Shown: one piece after another, positions 8,021 through 15,743 of the stretch
Position numbering within the stretch: position 1 is the stretch's first letter
Layout: each line of letters opens with the position of its first letter
NCBI GenBank assembly: GCA_948442615.1
Contig: CAOJSG010000012.1
Location: 1-46,786, forward strand
Source: an uncultured Alistipes sp.
GTDB lineage: Bacteria > Bacteroidota > Bacteroidia > Bacteroidales > Rikenellaceae
Direction: 5' to 3'
DNA length: 46,786 nt
Notes under the pieces: model-generated
Told to the model about the DNA's origin: nothing
What the model saw: only the letters and a program-made list of their open reading frames with translations
Database searches by the model: none
Translations under genes and position numbers: made by a program

Positions 8021-8418
8021 GTGCTCTCCGGGACCGTGCACTGAAGGCGTCCGGGCGCTCCGGCAGGCCGGAACGAACGGCGCTGTGACTCGGGATGCGC
8101 CGGTCCGTCTCTCTTTTCGGGGCGGCGGATGGGGCCGATCGGAACCCCGATTTTCGGGCCGGCTTCCGGAATATTCCGCCGCGGTCCTGTTGTCCGGGGG
8201 CTGTCCGGGTGACCCTGTTGCCCCGAAGGCCGCCGGCGGGCGGACGATGAGCGGACGGTATTCGGCGCAACCGGCCTACGGGCGGCGTGCACCCTGCGCA
8301 ACGGGCGGCCGATTGCCCGGACGCGGTGCCCGAAAACCGGTCCGCCCCCGGCCGGATGGGGCTTCGGGGGCGGATTGGCGGTGTCGCGGCGCCGTTTGCC
8401 GCGGCGCATGTTTGCGGA
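8021..8418 (+). other. Intergenic stretch, no gene seen
   Basis: A GC-rich 398-bp spacer between the tRNA terminator and the end of korB. A hairpin with stem GTCGCGGC/GCCGCGGC (8383-8390 and 8398-8405) lies just after the korB stop on the minus strand and may end the korAB transcript, although it has no U tract. Nothing else is recognisable. Confidence 0.5.
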
Positions 8419-9447
8419 TCAGATTTCCCAGGTCGCGCCCGAGTGCAGCAGGTCGTCCACGCAGCGGATCTTGCTCGCGGCCTTCACCTCTTCGACCTGC
8501 CGCTGCACGGCCTCGTCGTAGACCGTGGCGTCCTCCACCGAGCGGATCACGCCCAGCGCTACGGGGTAGTCGGGGTATTTCATGGCGGCCAGCATGACGT
8601 GGAGCGTCGTGTCTTTCTCGTGGGCGTCGTGCGTCAGAATGTCGTCCAGCGTGTAGCCCCCTTCGCCCACGGTTACCACTTTGAGCTTCATGTTCTCGAA
8701 GACGAGGCCCTTCTCGCGGTTGGCGCCGAAGAGCATCTTCTCGCCGTGGCGCAGCACGATCGTGCGTTCGGCGCGCGTAGCCTTGTCGGCGGCGAATGCG
8801 GCATGGGTCTTGTCGTTGAAGATCACGCAGTTCTGCATGGCTTCGACCACCGACATGCCGTCGTGTTTGGCCGCGGCGACGAGGCACTCCTTCGACAGCT
8901 GCACCTCCATGTCGATCGTGCGGGCGAAGAACGTGCCCTTGGCGCCGATCACCAGCTCGCCGGGGTTGAACGGCTTCTCGACCGTGCCGTAGGGCGAGGT
9001 CTTGGTGATCTTGCCCAGCTTCGAGGTGGGGGAGTACTGGCCCTTGGTCAGTCCGTAGATCTCGTTGTTGAAGAGGATGACGTTGAGGTTCACGTTGCGC
9101 CGGATGGCGTGGATGAAGTGGTTGCCGCCGATGGCGAGCGAGTCGCCGTCGCCGGTGGTCACCCACACGGCCAGCTGCGGGTTGGCGACCTTGACGCCCG
9201 TCGCCACGGCGTTGGCGCGCCCGTGGACGCTGTGGAACCCGAAGGTCTTCATGTAGTAGATGAAGCGCGACGAGCAGCCGATGCCCGAGATGAAGGTGAA
9301 GAGGTTGTGCGGCGTGTCGGTCGCATCGGCGATCTCGGGCAGCGCGCGCTGCACGGCGTTCAGGATGGCGTGGTCGCCGCAGCCGGGGCACCAGCGCACC
9401 TCCTGGTCGCTTTTGAAATCCGCGGGGGTATAGTTATAGGTTGCCAT
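8419..9447 (-). CDS. korB: 2-oxoacid:ferredoxin oxidoreductase, beta subunit (KorB)
   Basis: A 342-residue protein, the thiamine-diphosphate-binding beta subunit of 2-oxoglutarate:ferredoxin oxidoreductase. It turns 2-oxoglutarate and CoA into succinyl-CoA and CO2 with reduction of ferredoxin, or runs the reverse reaction in the anaerobic reductive branch. The N-terminus has WCPGCGDHAIL, and the TPP/Mg2+ motif runs from GDGDSLAIGG to ILFNNEIYG. It follows korA by 6 bp. The exact 2-oxoacid is inferred from similarity to KorB and the two-subunit layout. Confidence 0.92.
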   Translation of the reverse strand: MATYNYTPADFKSDQEVRWCPGCGDHAILNAVQRALPEIADATDTPHNLFTFISGIGCSSRFIYYMKTFGFHSVHGRANAVATGVKVANPQLAVWVTTGDGDSLAIGGNHFIHAIRRNVNLNVILFNNEIYGLTKGQYSPTSKLGKITKTSPYGTVEKPFNPGELVIGAKGTFFARTIDMEVQLSKECLVAAAKHDGMSVVEAMQNCVIFNDKTHAAFAADKATRAERTIVLRHGEKMLFGANREKGLVFENMKLKVVTVGEGGYTLDDILTHDAHEKDTTLHVMLAAMKYPDYPVALGVIRSVEDATVYDEAVQRQVEEVKAASKIRCVDDLLHSGATWEI

Positions 9448-9453
9448 GATGGT

Positions 9454-11295
9454 TTACTTCAGTAAGGATTCGAAATTCTGTATCAGCTCCGCGACCGTGA
9501 AGGGCAGGCCCTCGCATTTGTTGTATTGCTCGTAGCGGAACTGCTGGAACTGCTGGCGCAGGTAGTTGGCGAACTGTCCTTCGTTGAGTTCGCAGACCAC
9601 GATGCGGCGGAACTTCGCGAAGATTCCGTCCGTGCCCTTCGGCAGCGGGTTGATGTAGTTGAAGTGGCAGAGCGAGACCTTGCGGCCCTCGGCGCGCATG
9701 CGGTCCACGGCGGCCTGCAGATGGCCGCGCGTGCCGCCCCAGCCCACAACCAGCAGATCGCCCTCCGCATCGCCGTAGACCTCCTGTGCCGGAATGTCCT
9801 CGGCCACGAGCGCCACCTTCGCCGCGCGCGTGTCGACCATCTTCTGATGGTTGGCCGGGTCGTGCGAGATGCAGCCTTTCAGCGCATCCTTCTCCAGACC
9901 GCCCACGCGGTGCTCCAGCCCTACCTTGCCCGGGAAGGCCCAGCCGCGCGCCAGCTTCTCGTTGCGCGCGTAGGGCATGAAACCGCCTTCGGGCGCCTCG
10001 TCCACGATCGGCGGATGGATCGCGGGGAAATCCTTCATCGAGGGGATGCGCCACGGTTCGGAGCCGTTGGCGATGAATCCGTCGGTGAGCAACACCACGG
10101 GGGTCATGTGCTCCATCGCGAGCCGTCCGGCTTCGAACGCCCAGCGGAAGCAGTCGCTCGGCGACGAGGCGGCCACCACGATGACGGGGCACTCGCCGTT
10201 GCGGCCGTAGAGCGCCTGCTGCAGGTCGCTCTGTTCGGTCTTGGTGGGCAGACCCGTCGACGGACCGCCGCGCTGCACGTCGACGACCACGAGCGGCAGC
10301 TCGGTCATCACGGCCAGTCCCAGCGCCTCGCTCTTGAGCGAGAGGCCCGGACCGGAGGTGGTCGTCACGGCGAAGTTGCCGGCGAAGGCGGCGCCGATGG
10401 CCGTGCAGATGCCGGCGATTTCGTCTTCGGCCTGCACGGTCTTCACGCCCAGGTCCTTGCGCTTGGCCAGCTCCTCGAGGATCACCGTGGCCGGCGTGAT
10501 GGGATACGAGCCGCAGAAGAGCGGCAGCCCCGCCTTCTCGGCTGCGGCGCAGAGGCCCCAGGCCGTCGCTACGTTGCCCGAGATCGAGCGGTAGGTGCCC
10601 TTTTCGAGCGGGGCCGGCGCGATCGTGTAGGTGTTGGCGAACTGATGGGTGTTGGCCGCGTAGTTGTATCCGGCGTCGATGGCCAGCTTGTTGGCCTCGG
10701 CGACGGCGGGGTTCTTTTTCGCGAATTTTGATTCGAGATAGCGTTTGGCGTACTCCTCGGGGCGGTTGTAGAGGTAGAAGCAGATGCCCAGCGCGAACAT
10801 GTTCTTGCACTTCACGACCGACTTGTTGTCCAGACCGGTTTCGCGGAGCGCCTCGCGCGTCATGGAGGTGATGTCGGGGATCACGACGTTGTACTCCTCG
10901 AGGCCCAGCTCGGCGATGGGGTCGAGCGTGGCGTAGCCGGCACGCCGGATATGCTCCTCGGTGAGCGAGTCGCCGTCGATGATGACCGTGGCTCCGGGTT
11001 TGAGCCACTTGCGGTTGGCCTTGAGCGCGGCGGGGTTCATGGCCACCAATACGTCGCAGTAGTCGCCCGGGTTGCAGATCCGCTGTGCGCCGAAATGCAC
11101 CTGGAATCCCGATACGCCGGCGACGGTGCCCTGCGGCGCGCGGATTTCGGCCGGATAGTCCGGGAAGGTGGAGATGCCGTTACCCAGCAGGGCCGAGGTG
11201 TCGGAGAAGAGTGTGCCGGTCAACTGCATGCCGTCGCCCGAGTCGCCCGAGAACCGGATCACGACATCCTGCAACTCTTGTACGTTGTTGTTCAT
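9454..11295 (-). CDS. korA: 2-oxoacid:ferredoxin oxidoreductase, alpha subunit with fused gamma domain (KorA)
   Basis: A 613-residue protein. Residues of about 10-190 are the gamma domain (VIRFSGDSGDGMQLTG ... CDVLVAMNPAAL), and residues of about 210-600 are the pyrimidine-binding alpha domain (CGSYPITPATVILEELAKR, QAEDEIAG). The gamma-alpha fusion is typical of KorA. With KorB it forms the soluble cytoplasmic enzyme described there. It is the first gene of the pair, with a -7 box at 11327-11334. Its length matches Bacteroides homologues. Confidence 0.93.
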   Translation of the reverse strand: MNNNVQELQDVVIRFSGDSGDGMQLTGTLFSDTSALLGNGISTFPDYPAEIRAPQGTVAGVSGFQVHFGAQRICNPGDYCDVLVAMNPAALKANRKWLKPGATVIIDGDSLTEEHIRRAGYATLDPIAELGLEEYNVVIPDITSMTREALRETGLDNKSVVKCKNMFALGICFYLYNRPEEYAKRYLESKFAKKNPAVAEANKLAIDAGYNYAANTHQFANTYTIAPAPLEKGTYRSISGNVATAWGLCAAAEKAGLPLFCGSYPITPATVILEELAKRKDLGVKTVQAEDEIAGICTAIGAAFAGNFAVTTTSGPGLSLKSEALGLAVMTELPLVVVDVQRGGPSTGLPTKTEQSDLQQALYGRNGECPVIVVAASSPSDCFRWAFEAGRLAMEHMTPVVLLTDGFIANGSEPWRIPSMKDFPAIHPPIVDEAPEGGFMPYARNEKLARGWAFPGKVGLEHRVGGLEKDALKGCISHDPANHQKMVDTRAAKVALVAEDIPAQEVYGDAEGDLLVVGWGGTRGHLQAAVDRMRAEGRKVSLCHFNYINPLPKGTDGIFAKFRRIVVCELNEGQFANYLRQQFQQFRYEQYNKCEGLPFTVAELIQNFESLLK

Positions 11296-11326
11296 ACCTT
11301 AGGTTCGGTTAGTTTGAAATATGTTA

Positions 11327-11334
11327 CAAATATA
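11327..11334 (-). promoter_or_regulatory. -7 box of the korAB promoter
   Basis: On the minus strand TATATTTG matches TAnnTTTG, 31 bp upstream of the korA start codon, in an AT-rich patch. No good -33 TTTG is seen at the expected distance. Confidence 0.6.
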
Positions 11335-11546
11335 GAGTTATTATGTGACAGATCGTGCCTCGCAACGGAAAATTTTAGCTGTTTCGTAAGTTTTTCGTGC
11401 GCATCGTCCGCCGCGGGCCCGCATGCCCGTCCGTCGCGGGACCGCGCAGCCGGCGGCTGCCGTGCGCTGTCCGTGCGGGGGCCCCGGATGCCGTGCGCAG
11501 CGGCTCCGCGCATTGCGTGCGGGGCTTCGCTCCGGCATCCGGCCGG

Positions 11547-12218
11547 CTATCGGATCGAATTCATGCGGATGCTCGCCTTCACGAGCGCCAGCGCGCGGAT
11601 GCGGCTTTTGGCGATCTCCTTGTCCGCGTGGTGGGGATTCTGGCTCACGAGCTTGACGTAGTCGTCGCGTTCGGCCTTCTGGATGTATTTCACGGTGATG
11701 TACTCCTCGCCGTCGAGGTCGAGCGAGAGCAGGTACATGTCGCCCCAGAAGATGTCGTCGATGCTCCCGAGCTGTTTGTAGAGTACGATGTCGCCGCTTT
11801 TGAGCAGCGGGTACATCGAATCGCCCGCCACGTAGATCGCGCCGTCGCATTTGGGCAGGTTGGGGATGTGGATGTAATTCAGCGGTTTCATCCGTGCGCT
11901 GTCGGTGAAGAGCGGCACCAGGCCGGCGGTCCCTTCGATCGAGTAGAGCGGTACGCTCTGCAGGGGGAGCGAGTTGTCCGTGCGGTGGCGGTAGGCCGTC
12001 AGGTCGGGCTCGGCGTTGAACATCTGCCCTTTGCCCCCGTCGAGCCACTCGGGGTTCACGTTCAATTCCTGAACCAGGATGTTGCGGTTGCGCGCCGAGA
12101 CGCCCGCCCGTCCGGTCTCGATCATCGACAGGGCGGCTTTCCCGATGCCAAGGTGTTGTGCGAGTTGCTCTTGCGTCATGCCGAGCGCTTTGCGTATCAA
12201 CTTTATCCGGTCGTTCAT
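11547..12218 (-). CDS. XRE-family repressor with S24 (LexA/CI-like) autoprotease domain
   Basis: A 223-residue protein. Residues of about 3-60 are a helix-turn-helix domain (IRKALGMTQEQLAQHLGIGKAALSMIETG). Residues of about 90-210 are a peptidase S24 domain with catalytic Ser134 in GDSMYPLLKSGD and Lys177 in ITVKYIQ. An Ala98-Gly99 pair lies 36 residues before the serine and the Ser-Lys distance is 43, spacings like those of lambda CI. This suggests RecA-stimulated self-cleavage and release of repression after DNA damage, which is inferred. It is divergent from the 12362 gene across an AT-rich region with repeated TTGAACTT. It probably controls the phage-like genes next to it. Confidence 0.88.
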   Translation of the reverse strand: MNDRIKLIRKALGMTQEQLAQHLGIGKAALSMIETGRAGVSARNRNILVQELNVNPEWLDGGKGQMFNAEPDLTAYRHRTDNSLPLQSVPLYSIEGTAGLVPLFTDSARMKPLNYIHIPNLPKCDGAIYVAGDSMYPLLKSGDIVLYKQLGSIDDIFWGDMYLLSLDLDGEEYITVKYIQKAERDDYVKLVSQNPHHADKEIAKSRIRALALVKASIRMNSIR

Positions 12219-12251
12219 CGTATTTTTATCGGAATTTATTATAATAAAAAA

Positions 12252-12307
12252 TTGAACTTTTCGATAGAATATATAATATTTGAACTTATATTTGCGTCAA
12301 AGTTAAA
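12252..12307. promoter_or_regulatory. Candidate operator repeats between the repressor and the 12362 gene
   Basis: TTGAACTT occurs at 12252-12259 and 12280-12287, 28 bp apart, and an inverted near-copy AAGTTAAA is at 12300-12307. The second and third copies flank the -7 box at 12287-12294. The placement is what one expects for binding sites of the divergent repressor; binding itself is inferred. Confidence 0.45.
12287..12294 (+). promoter_or_regulatory. -7 box for the 12362 gene
   Basis: TATATTTG matches TAnnTTTG and overlaps the second candidate operator by one base. The ATG lies 67 bp downstream. Confidence 0.5.
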
Positions 12308-12361
12308 CAATTTATTTTAACACGCAAAGGAAATTCTGCGAAAATCGGTTAGTTTTCAATC

Positions 12362-12649
12362 ATGTATTCCATTTCACCTGAACTTTACCGCCAGGTTGCG
12401 GGGCGGTTGTCGGACGCCATCGGCGACGGCGATTATTTTTCGGGCGCCCTCGATTTCGTATTCGGGCCGGTTTCGTGCCGGCTGGTCGTCACGGTCATCG
12501 TCTACCGCGCGCGGGTCGTGCTGCCCGAGGGCGAACGGCGTCCCGTGACCGACCTGGTGCCGGTGTGGTGGGAATTCCGCACCGACGCCGGAGAGGGGCC
12601 GACGGACAACGACTTCTCGTTTTCCGAGCTGAAAGCGTTTCTGCTCTGA
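12362..12649 (+). CDS. Small conserved-looking protein of unknown function
   Basis: A 95-residue soluble protein starting MYSISPELYRQVAGRLSDAIG. It has no signal peptide or membrane segment. The C-terminal part is distinctive (VPVWWEFRTDAGEGPTDNDFSFSELKAFLL) and acidic. Its place between a CI-like repressor and a terminase, and the AT-rich promoter region before it, suggest it belongs to the phage-like unit. I do not recognise a named family. Confidence 0.75.
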   Translation: MYSISPELYRQVAGRLSDAIGDGDYFSGALDFVFGPVSCRLVVTVIVYRARVVLPEGERRPVTDLVPVWWEFRTDAGEGPTDNDFSFSELKAFLL

Positions 12650-12978
12650 TCCGCCGGCCGGCGCCGGAATTCGCCCCCCCCCGGCAGCCCGGACCCGCTT
12701 CATCCCTTCTCTTCTTTCCGCCGGCTGGTCCGGCTCCGGATTTTCACTTCGTCTCGTCGGAGCGGCGGCTCCCGAAAATCCGATCCTTTTCGCGGTGCCC
12801 GGCGCGGAGGCACGCGGCCGTCGTCCGGCCGTCGCCCCCTCGGAGCCCGCTGCGCGAACCGCCCGTCGGGCCGCCGCCCGCCGGTTCGTTTTTCGGAACG
12901 GCGCTCCCGGTGCTCAGCGCCGGGAGCGTTCCGCGCCGGACCGTTCCGTCTCTGTCTTCCCCGTTCATTCCCTTCGCT
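12650..12978 (+). other. Intergenic stretch with two inverted repeats
   Basis: A 329-bp spacer upstream of the terminase. It holds an inverted repeat CGGATTTTC (12737-12745) / GAAAATCCG (12774-12782) and a hairpin CGCTCCCGG/CCGGGAGCG (12902-12910 and 12920-12928) with a 9-nt loop, which may end the upstream transcript. The terminase frame stays open through this region, but its translation there is low-complexity and the family start is at 12979. Confidence 0.5.
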
Positions 12979-14382
12979 ATGCCCACATTCATCGACTTCG
13001 CGCAGCGGGTCTGTCCCTACCTCGAACTGCGCCCCTTCCACCGCGCCTACTACCGGGTGCTGGAGGCTTTCGCCGCGGGACGCATCCGCCGCCTGATCGT
13101 CACCGTGCCGCCCCAGCACGGAAAGAGCGTCGGCGCCTCGGTGCTCCTGCCGGCCTATCTGCTGGGACTCGACCCCGATCTGCGCGTCGCCATCGCCTCG
13201 TATTCCGCGGCGCTGGCCTCGAAATTCAACCGGCGCGTGCAGCGCATCGTCGAGTCGCCCGAATATGCGTCGTGCTTCCCCCGCACGACGATCAAGCGCG
13301 GCGGGAAGCCTTCCGGCTACCTCCGCACGGCCGAGGAGGTCGAGATCGTCGGGGCGCGGGGCGGGCTGCTGTCGGTCGGGCGCGAGGGTTCGCTTACGGG
13401 CAACCGCGTCGACTGCTTCATCCTCGACGACCTCTACAAGGATGCGATGGAGGCCGATTCGCCGCTCGTGCGCGAAAACTGCTGGGAGTGGTATACGTCG
13501 GTCGTGCGGACGCGCATGCACAACCTGTCGCGCGAACTGATCGTCTTCACGCGCTGGCACGAGGAGGATCTGATCGGCACGCTCCGGCAGCGCGAGCGGG
13601 TCGTCGAGGCGGTCGCGTGGGCGCAGCTCGACGCGCTGCCCGCCGATGCGTGGCTGCATCTGAACTTCGAGGCGCTCAAGGCCGGACCCGCCACCGAGAT
13701 CGATCCGCGGCGCACGGGCGAGGCGTTGTGGGAGGAGCGCCACGGCGCCGCGCTGCTGGCCCAGAAGCGGCGGCTCGACCCGCTGCGGTTCGAGTGCATG
13801 TACCAGGGGCATCCGGCTCCGCGCGAGGGGCTGCTCTACGGTGCGGGGTTCGCGGAGTACGGGACGCTGCCGGAGGAGATCGTGCGTCGGAGCTGCTATG
13901 TCGACACGGCCGATACGGGCGACGACTACCTCTGTGCGCTCTGCTATGCGGTCGATGCCGCCGGGACGATCCATGTGACCGATGCGGTCCATACGCGCGA
14001 ACCGATGGAGGTGACCGAGGAGCTGGTCGCCCGGATGCTCGTCGAGAGCGGCACGCCGCACGCGATGGTCGAGAGCAATAACGGCGGACGGGGGTTCGCC
14101 CGTGCCGTGCAGCGGCTCGCGCCCGACGTGCGGGTCGAGTGGTTCCACCAGAGCGGCAACAAGGAGGCGCGCATCCTCTCCAACTCCGCCACGGCGCTCC
14201 ACCGGGTGCGTTTTCCCCGCGGGTGGCAGCAGCGGTGGCCCGAGCTCTACGCCCAGCTGGCGGGATACCGGCGCGTGTTCCGGGCCAACCGCTGGCACGA
14301 TGCGGCGGATGCGCTGACGGGCATCGTCGAACGCGAAACGGCCGACGGTCCCCGGCGGCTGCGGGCCGTGCGTTTCATGTGA
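12979..14382 (+). CDS. Phage terminase large subunit-like protein
   Basis: A 467-residue protein with both terminase domains. The ATPase domain has a Walker A motif PPQHGKS (residues 44-50, Lys49) and a Walker B motif CFILDD with Asp150 and Asp151; VFTRWHEEDL near residue 190 fits the coupling region. The C-terminal RNase H-like nuclease domain begins near residue 300 with acidic residues in DTADTGDDY, then ESNNGGRG and WHDAADALTG near the end, as in family members. Such proteins pump and cut phage DNA during packaging. No portal, capsid or small-terminase gene is near, so it is a lone remnant or a domesticated gene. All key residues look intact. The start at MPTFIDFAQ is chosen by family similarity. 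Confidence 0.85.
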   Translation: MPTFIDFAQRVCPYLELRPFHRAYYRVLEAFAAGRIRRLIVTVPPQHGKSVGASVLLPAYLLGLDPDLRVAIASYSAALASKFNRRVQRIVESPEYASCFPRTTIKRGGKPSGYLRTAEEVEIVGARGGLLSVGREGSLTGNRVDCFILDDLYKDAMEADSPLVRENCWEWYTSVVRTRMHNLSRELIVFTRWHEEDLIGTLRQRERVVEAVAWAQLDALPADAWLHLNFEALKAGPATEIDPRRTGEALWEERHGAALLAQKRRLDPLRFECMYQGHPAPREGLLYGAGFAEYGTLPEEIVRRSCYVDTADTGDDYLCALCYAVDAAGTIHVTDAVHTREPMEVTEELVARMLVESGTPHAMVESNNGGRGFARAVQRLAPDVRVEWFHQSGNKEARILSNSATALHRVRFPRGWQQRWPELYAQLAGYRRVFRANRWHDAADALTGIVERETADGPRRLRAVRFM

Positions 14383-14944
14383 TGCGCCGGGGTGTTCCGA
14401 GGTGCGGGTTCCGGGCGGTCTGACGCGTGCGGCGGCCGGGCATTCGCATGCCGTGCGCGGACCCGGGACCCTTCGGAAGCCTCGTGCGGCGTCGGTTCCG
14501 GGCGCGGGGAGCCGTGCGAAGCTGCGCCGAAACGGAAACCGCCCCTGCCGCAAATCATTGCGGCAGGGGCGGTTTCCGTTTCGAGTCGCATCGGGAGGCC
14601 GGCTGCGTTTTCGGCGCGGCGATCCTTCGTCGATCGGACGAGGGGAAAGGCAGGGTTGCGGAAACCGGGCTTGCCCGCGGGTCGGATCGGAAAGGAGGCG
14701 GAGCCGGCCGATCGGCGTGCCGGACGGAGCCGCACTTCGGGGCGGCGCGCCGTTCTCGGCATGGGGCGGTCCGTTTCCGGAAAGCGGCGCACTATTTTCG
14801 GGACGCGGCGGTCCGGACGGTCCGTGCGTCCGCCGTGTCCGAAGGCCGTGCGCAAATTCCGGCCGTGTTCGGGACGCGGGCGCTTGTCTCGGACATGCGT
14901 TCCGGGTCTGTGCCGGGGCGTGCGGGCCGGATGTGCACGGAGGG
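14383..14944 (+). other. Intergenic stretch between convergent genes
   Basis: A GC-rich 562-bp spacer between the terminase and osmC-like ends. Apart from the long palindrome at 14528-14583, I see no gene or motif. Open frames here have Arg/Gly/Pro-rich translations on both strands. Confidence 0.5.
14528..14583. terminator. 26-bp perfect palindrome, probable bidirectional terminator
   Basis: Two perfectly complementary 26-nt arms (14528-14553 and 14558-14583) flank loop ATCA. The arms hold a GC core (CCGCCCCTGCCGC) and AAAC/GTTT-rich bases. It lies between converging genes, 145 bp after the terminase stop and 361 bp from the OsmC stop. No long T tract follows on either strand, but the outer arms give short T runs in both directions. 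Confidence 0.6.
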
Positions 14945-15352
14945 TCAGACCGCCGCGGGCGCCGTGTTGACCACGGCCACTTCGTGGGTCACGGGGGCGA
15001 TCTTGCCGAGCATGCGGATGGTGCCGCAGTACTTTTCGTGCGCGAGGTTCACGGCGCGGCCGACGCGGGCCTGGTCGCGTTCCGACGAGACTTCGAGGTT
15101 GTAGATCGTGTTGAACGACCGGAATTCGCTGCCGGCCTCTACGCGCTCGGTCGTCAGCTCGCCGGACATGTGGATTTCGATCCGCCGGGGGCGGATGCGT
15201 TCCTTTTCGAGGATGTGCAGGAGCGTCAGTCCGGCGCACTTGGCTCCGGCATAGAGCAGCATGGCTTTGGGGTTGAGGTCGTTGCAGTCGATCGGTTCGT
15301 TCGGGACGAACCGGTTCGCATCGTCGAGATGGAGCGTGATTTTTTCGATCAT
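14945..15352 (-). CDS. OsmC family protein
   Basis: A 135-residue protein of the OsmC/Ohr fold, a thiol-dependent organic hydroperoxide reductase family active in the cytoplasm. The two redox cysteines are present: Cys39 in YAGAKCAGLT and Cys109 in HEKYCGTIRML. It has the OsmC order of a short beta-rich N-terminus, a central helix (AGLTLLHILEKERI) and a C-terminal helix. Its exact substrate is unknown. It stands alone; no clear promoter with TAnnTTTG was found, though an AT-rich patch lies just upstream (15358-15380). Confidence 0.85.
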   Translation of the reverse strand: MIEKITLHLDDANRFVPNEPIDCNDLNPKAMLLYAGAKCAGLTLLHILEKERIRPRRIEIHMSGELTTERVEAGSEFRSFNTIYNLEVSSERDQARVGRAVNLAHEKYCGTIRMLGKIAPVTHEVAVVNTAPAAV

Positions 15353-15743
15353 GGCAGTTTCATTTTAAAATATCGGTGTTGCGGAACAGTCGCTGCGGGC
15401 GTATCGGTTCCCAAACGAACCTGTGACGGCAAAAAGCGTTCCCGGATGTGCGTGCGGCCGGATGATTTTTCGTCGAACCAGCTCCGAAGCCTCTCCGAAC
15501 CCGCTCCGAAGCCGCTCTGTTCCGGCTCCTCTCCTGTCCCGGCTCCTGTCCCGCCGGGCTCCGTTTCCGGCCGAGGCTCCGTCTCCGGCCGAGGCCGCCG
15601 CTGCCGGAGCGCCGTGCTGCGGCTTCCGCTGCCGGTTTCTCGGCGTTCCGGTCTCGTTCCGGGGTCTCCCGTCCGGCTATGCCCAAATAGATTTGGCATT
15701 GCCCGCGCTTATTGCTATCTTTGCCTGTCTTTATGGAAGAAAT
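15353..15743 (+). other. Intergenic stretch between divergent genes
   Basis: A 391-bp spacer between the OsmC start and the TPR gene. From about 15470 to 15600 it has degenerate repeats of the type CTCCGAANCC and GGCTCCNTTTCCGGCC (for example GGCTCCGTTTCCGG next to GGCTCCGTCTCCGG near 15558-15590). The TPR promoter is at its right end. No coding frame is convincing. Confidence 0.5.
15692..15723 (+). promoter_or_regulatory. Promoter of the TPR/outer-membrane operon
   Basis: TTTG (15692-15695), a 20-nt gap, then TATCTTTG (15716-15723): a perfect Bacteroidetes promoter, 20 bp upstream of the ATG. Confidence 0.85.

Noticed and set aside
12475..12978. N-terminal extension of the terminase
   Set aside because: The extra 168 residues overlap the 12362 gene, are low-complexity and precede the family start at MPTFIDF.
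14402..15743. Upstream extension of an open frame running into the TPR gene region
   Set aside because: Arg/Gly-rich low-complexity translation across a palindrome, a convergent gene and a promoter; not coding.
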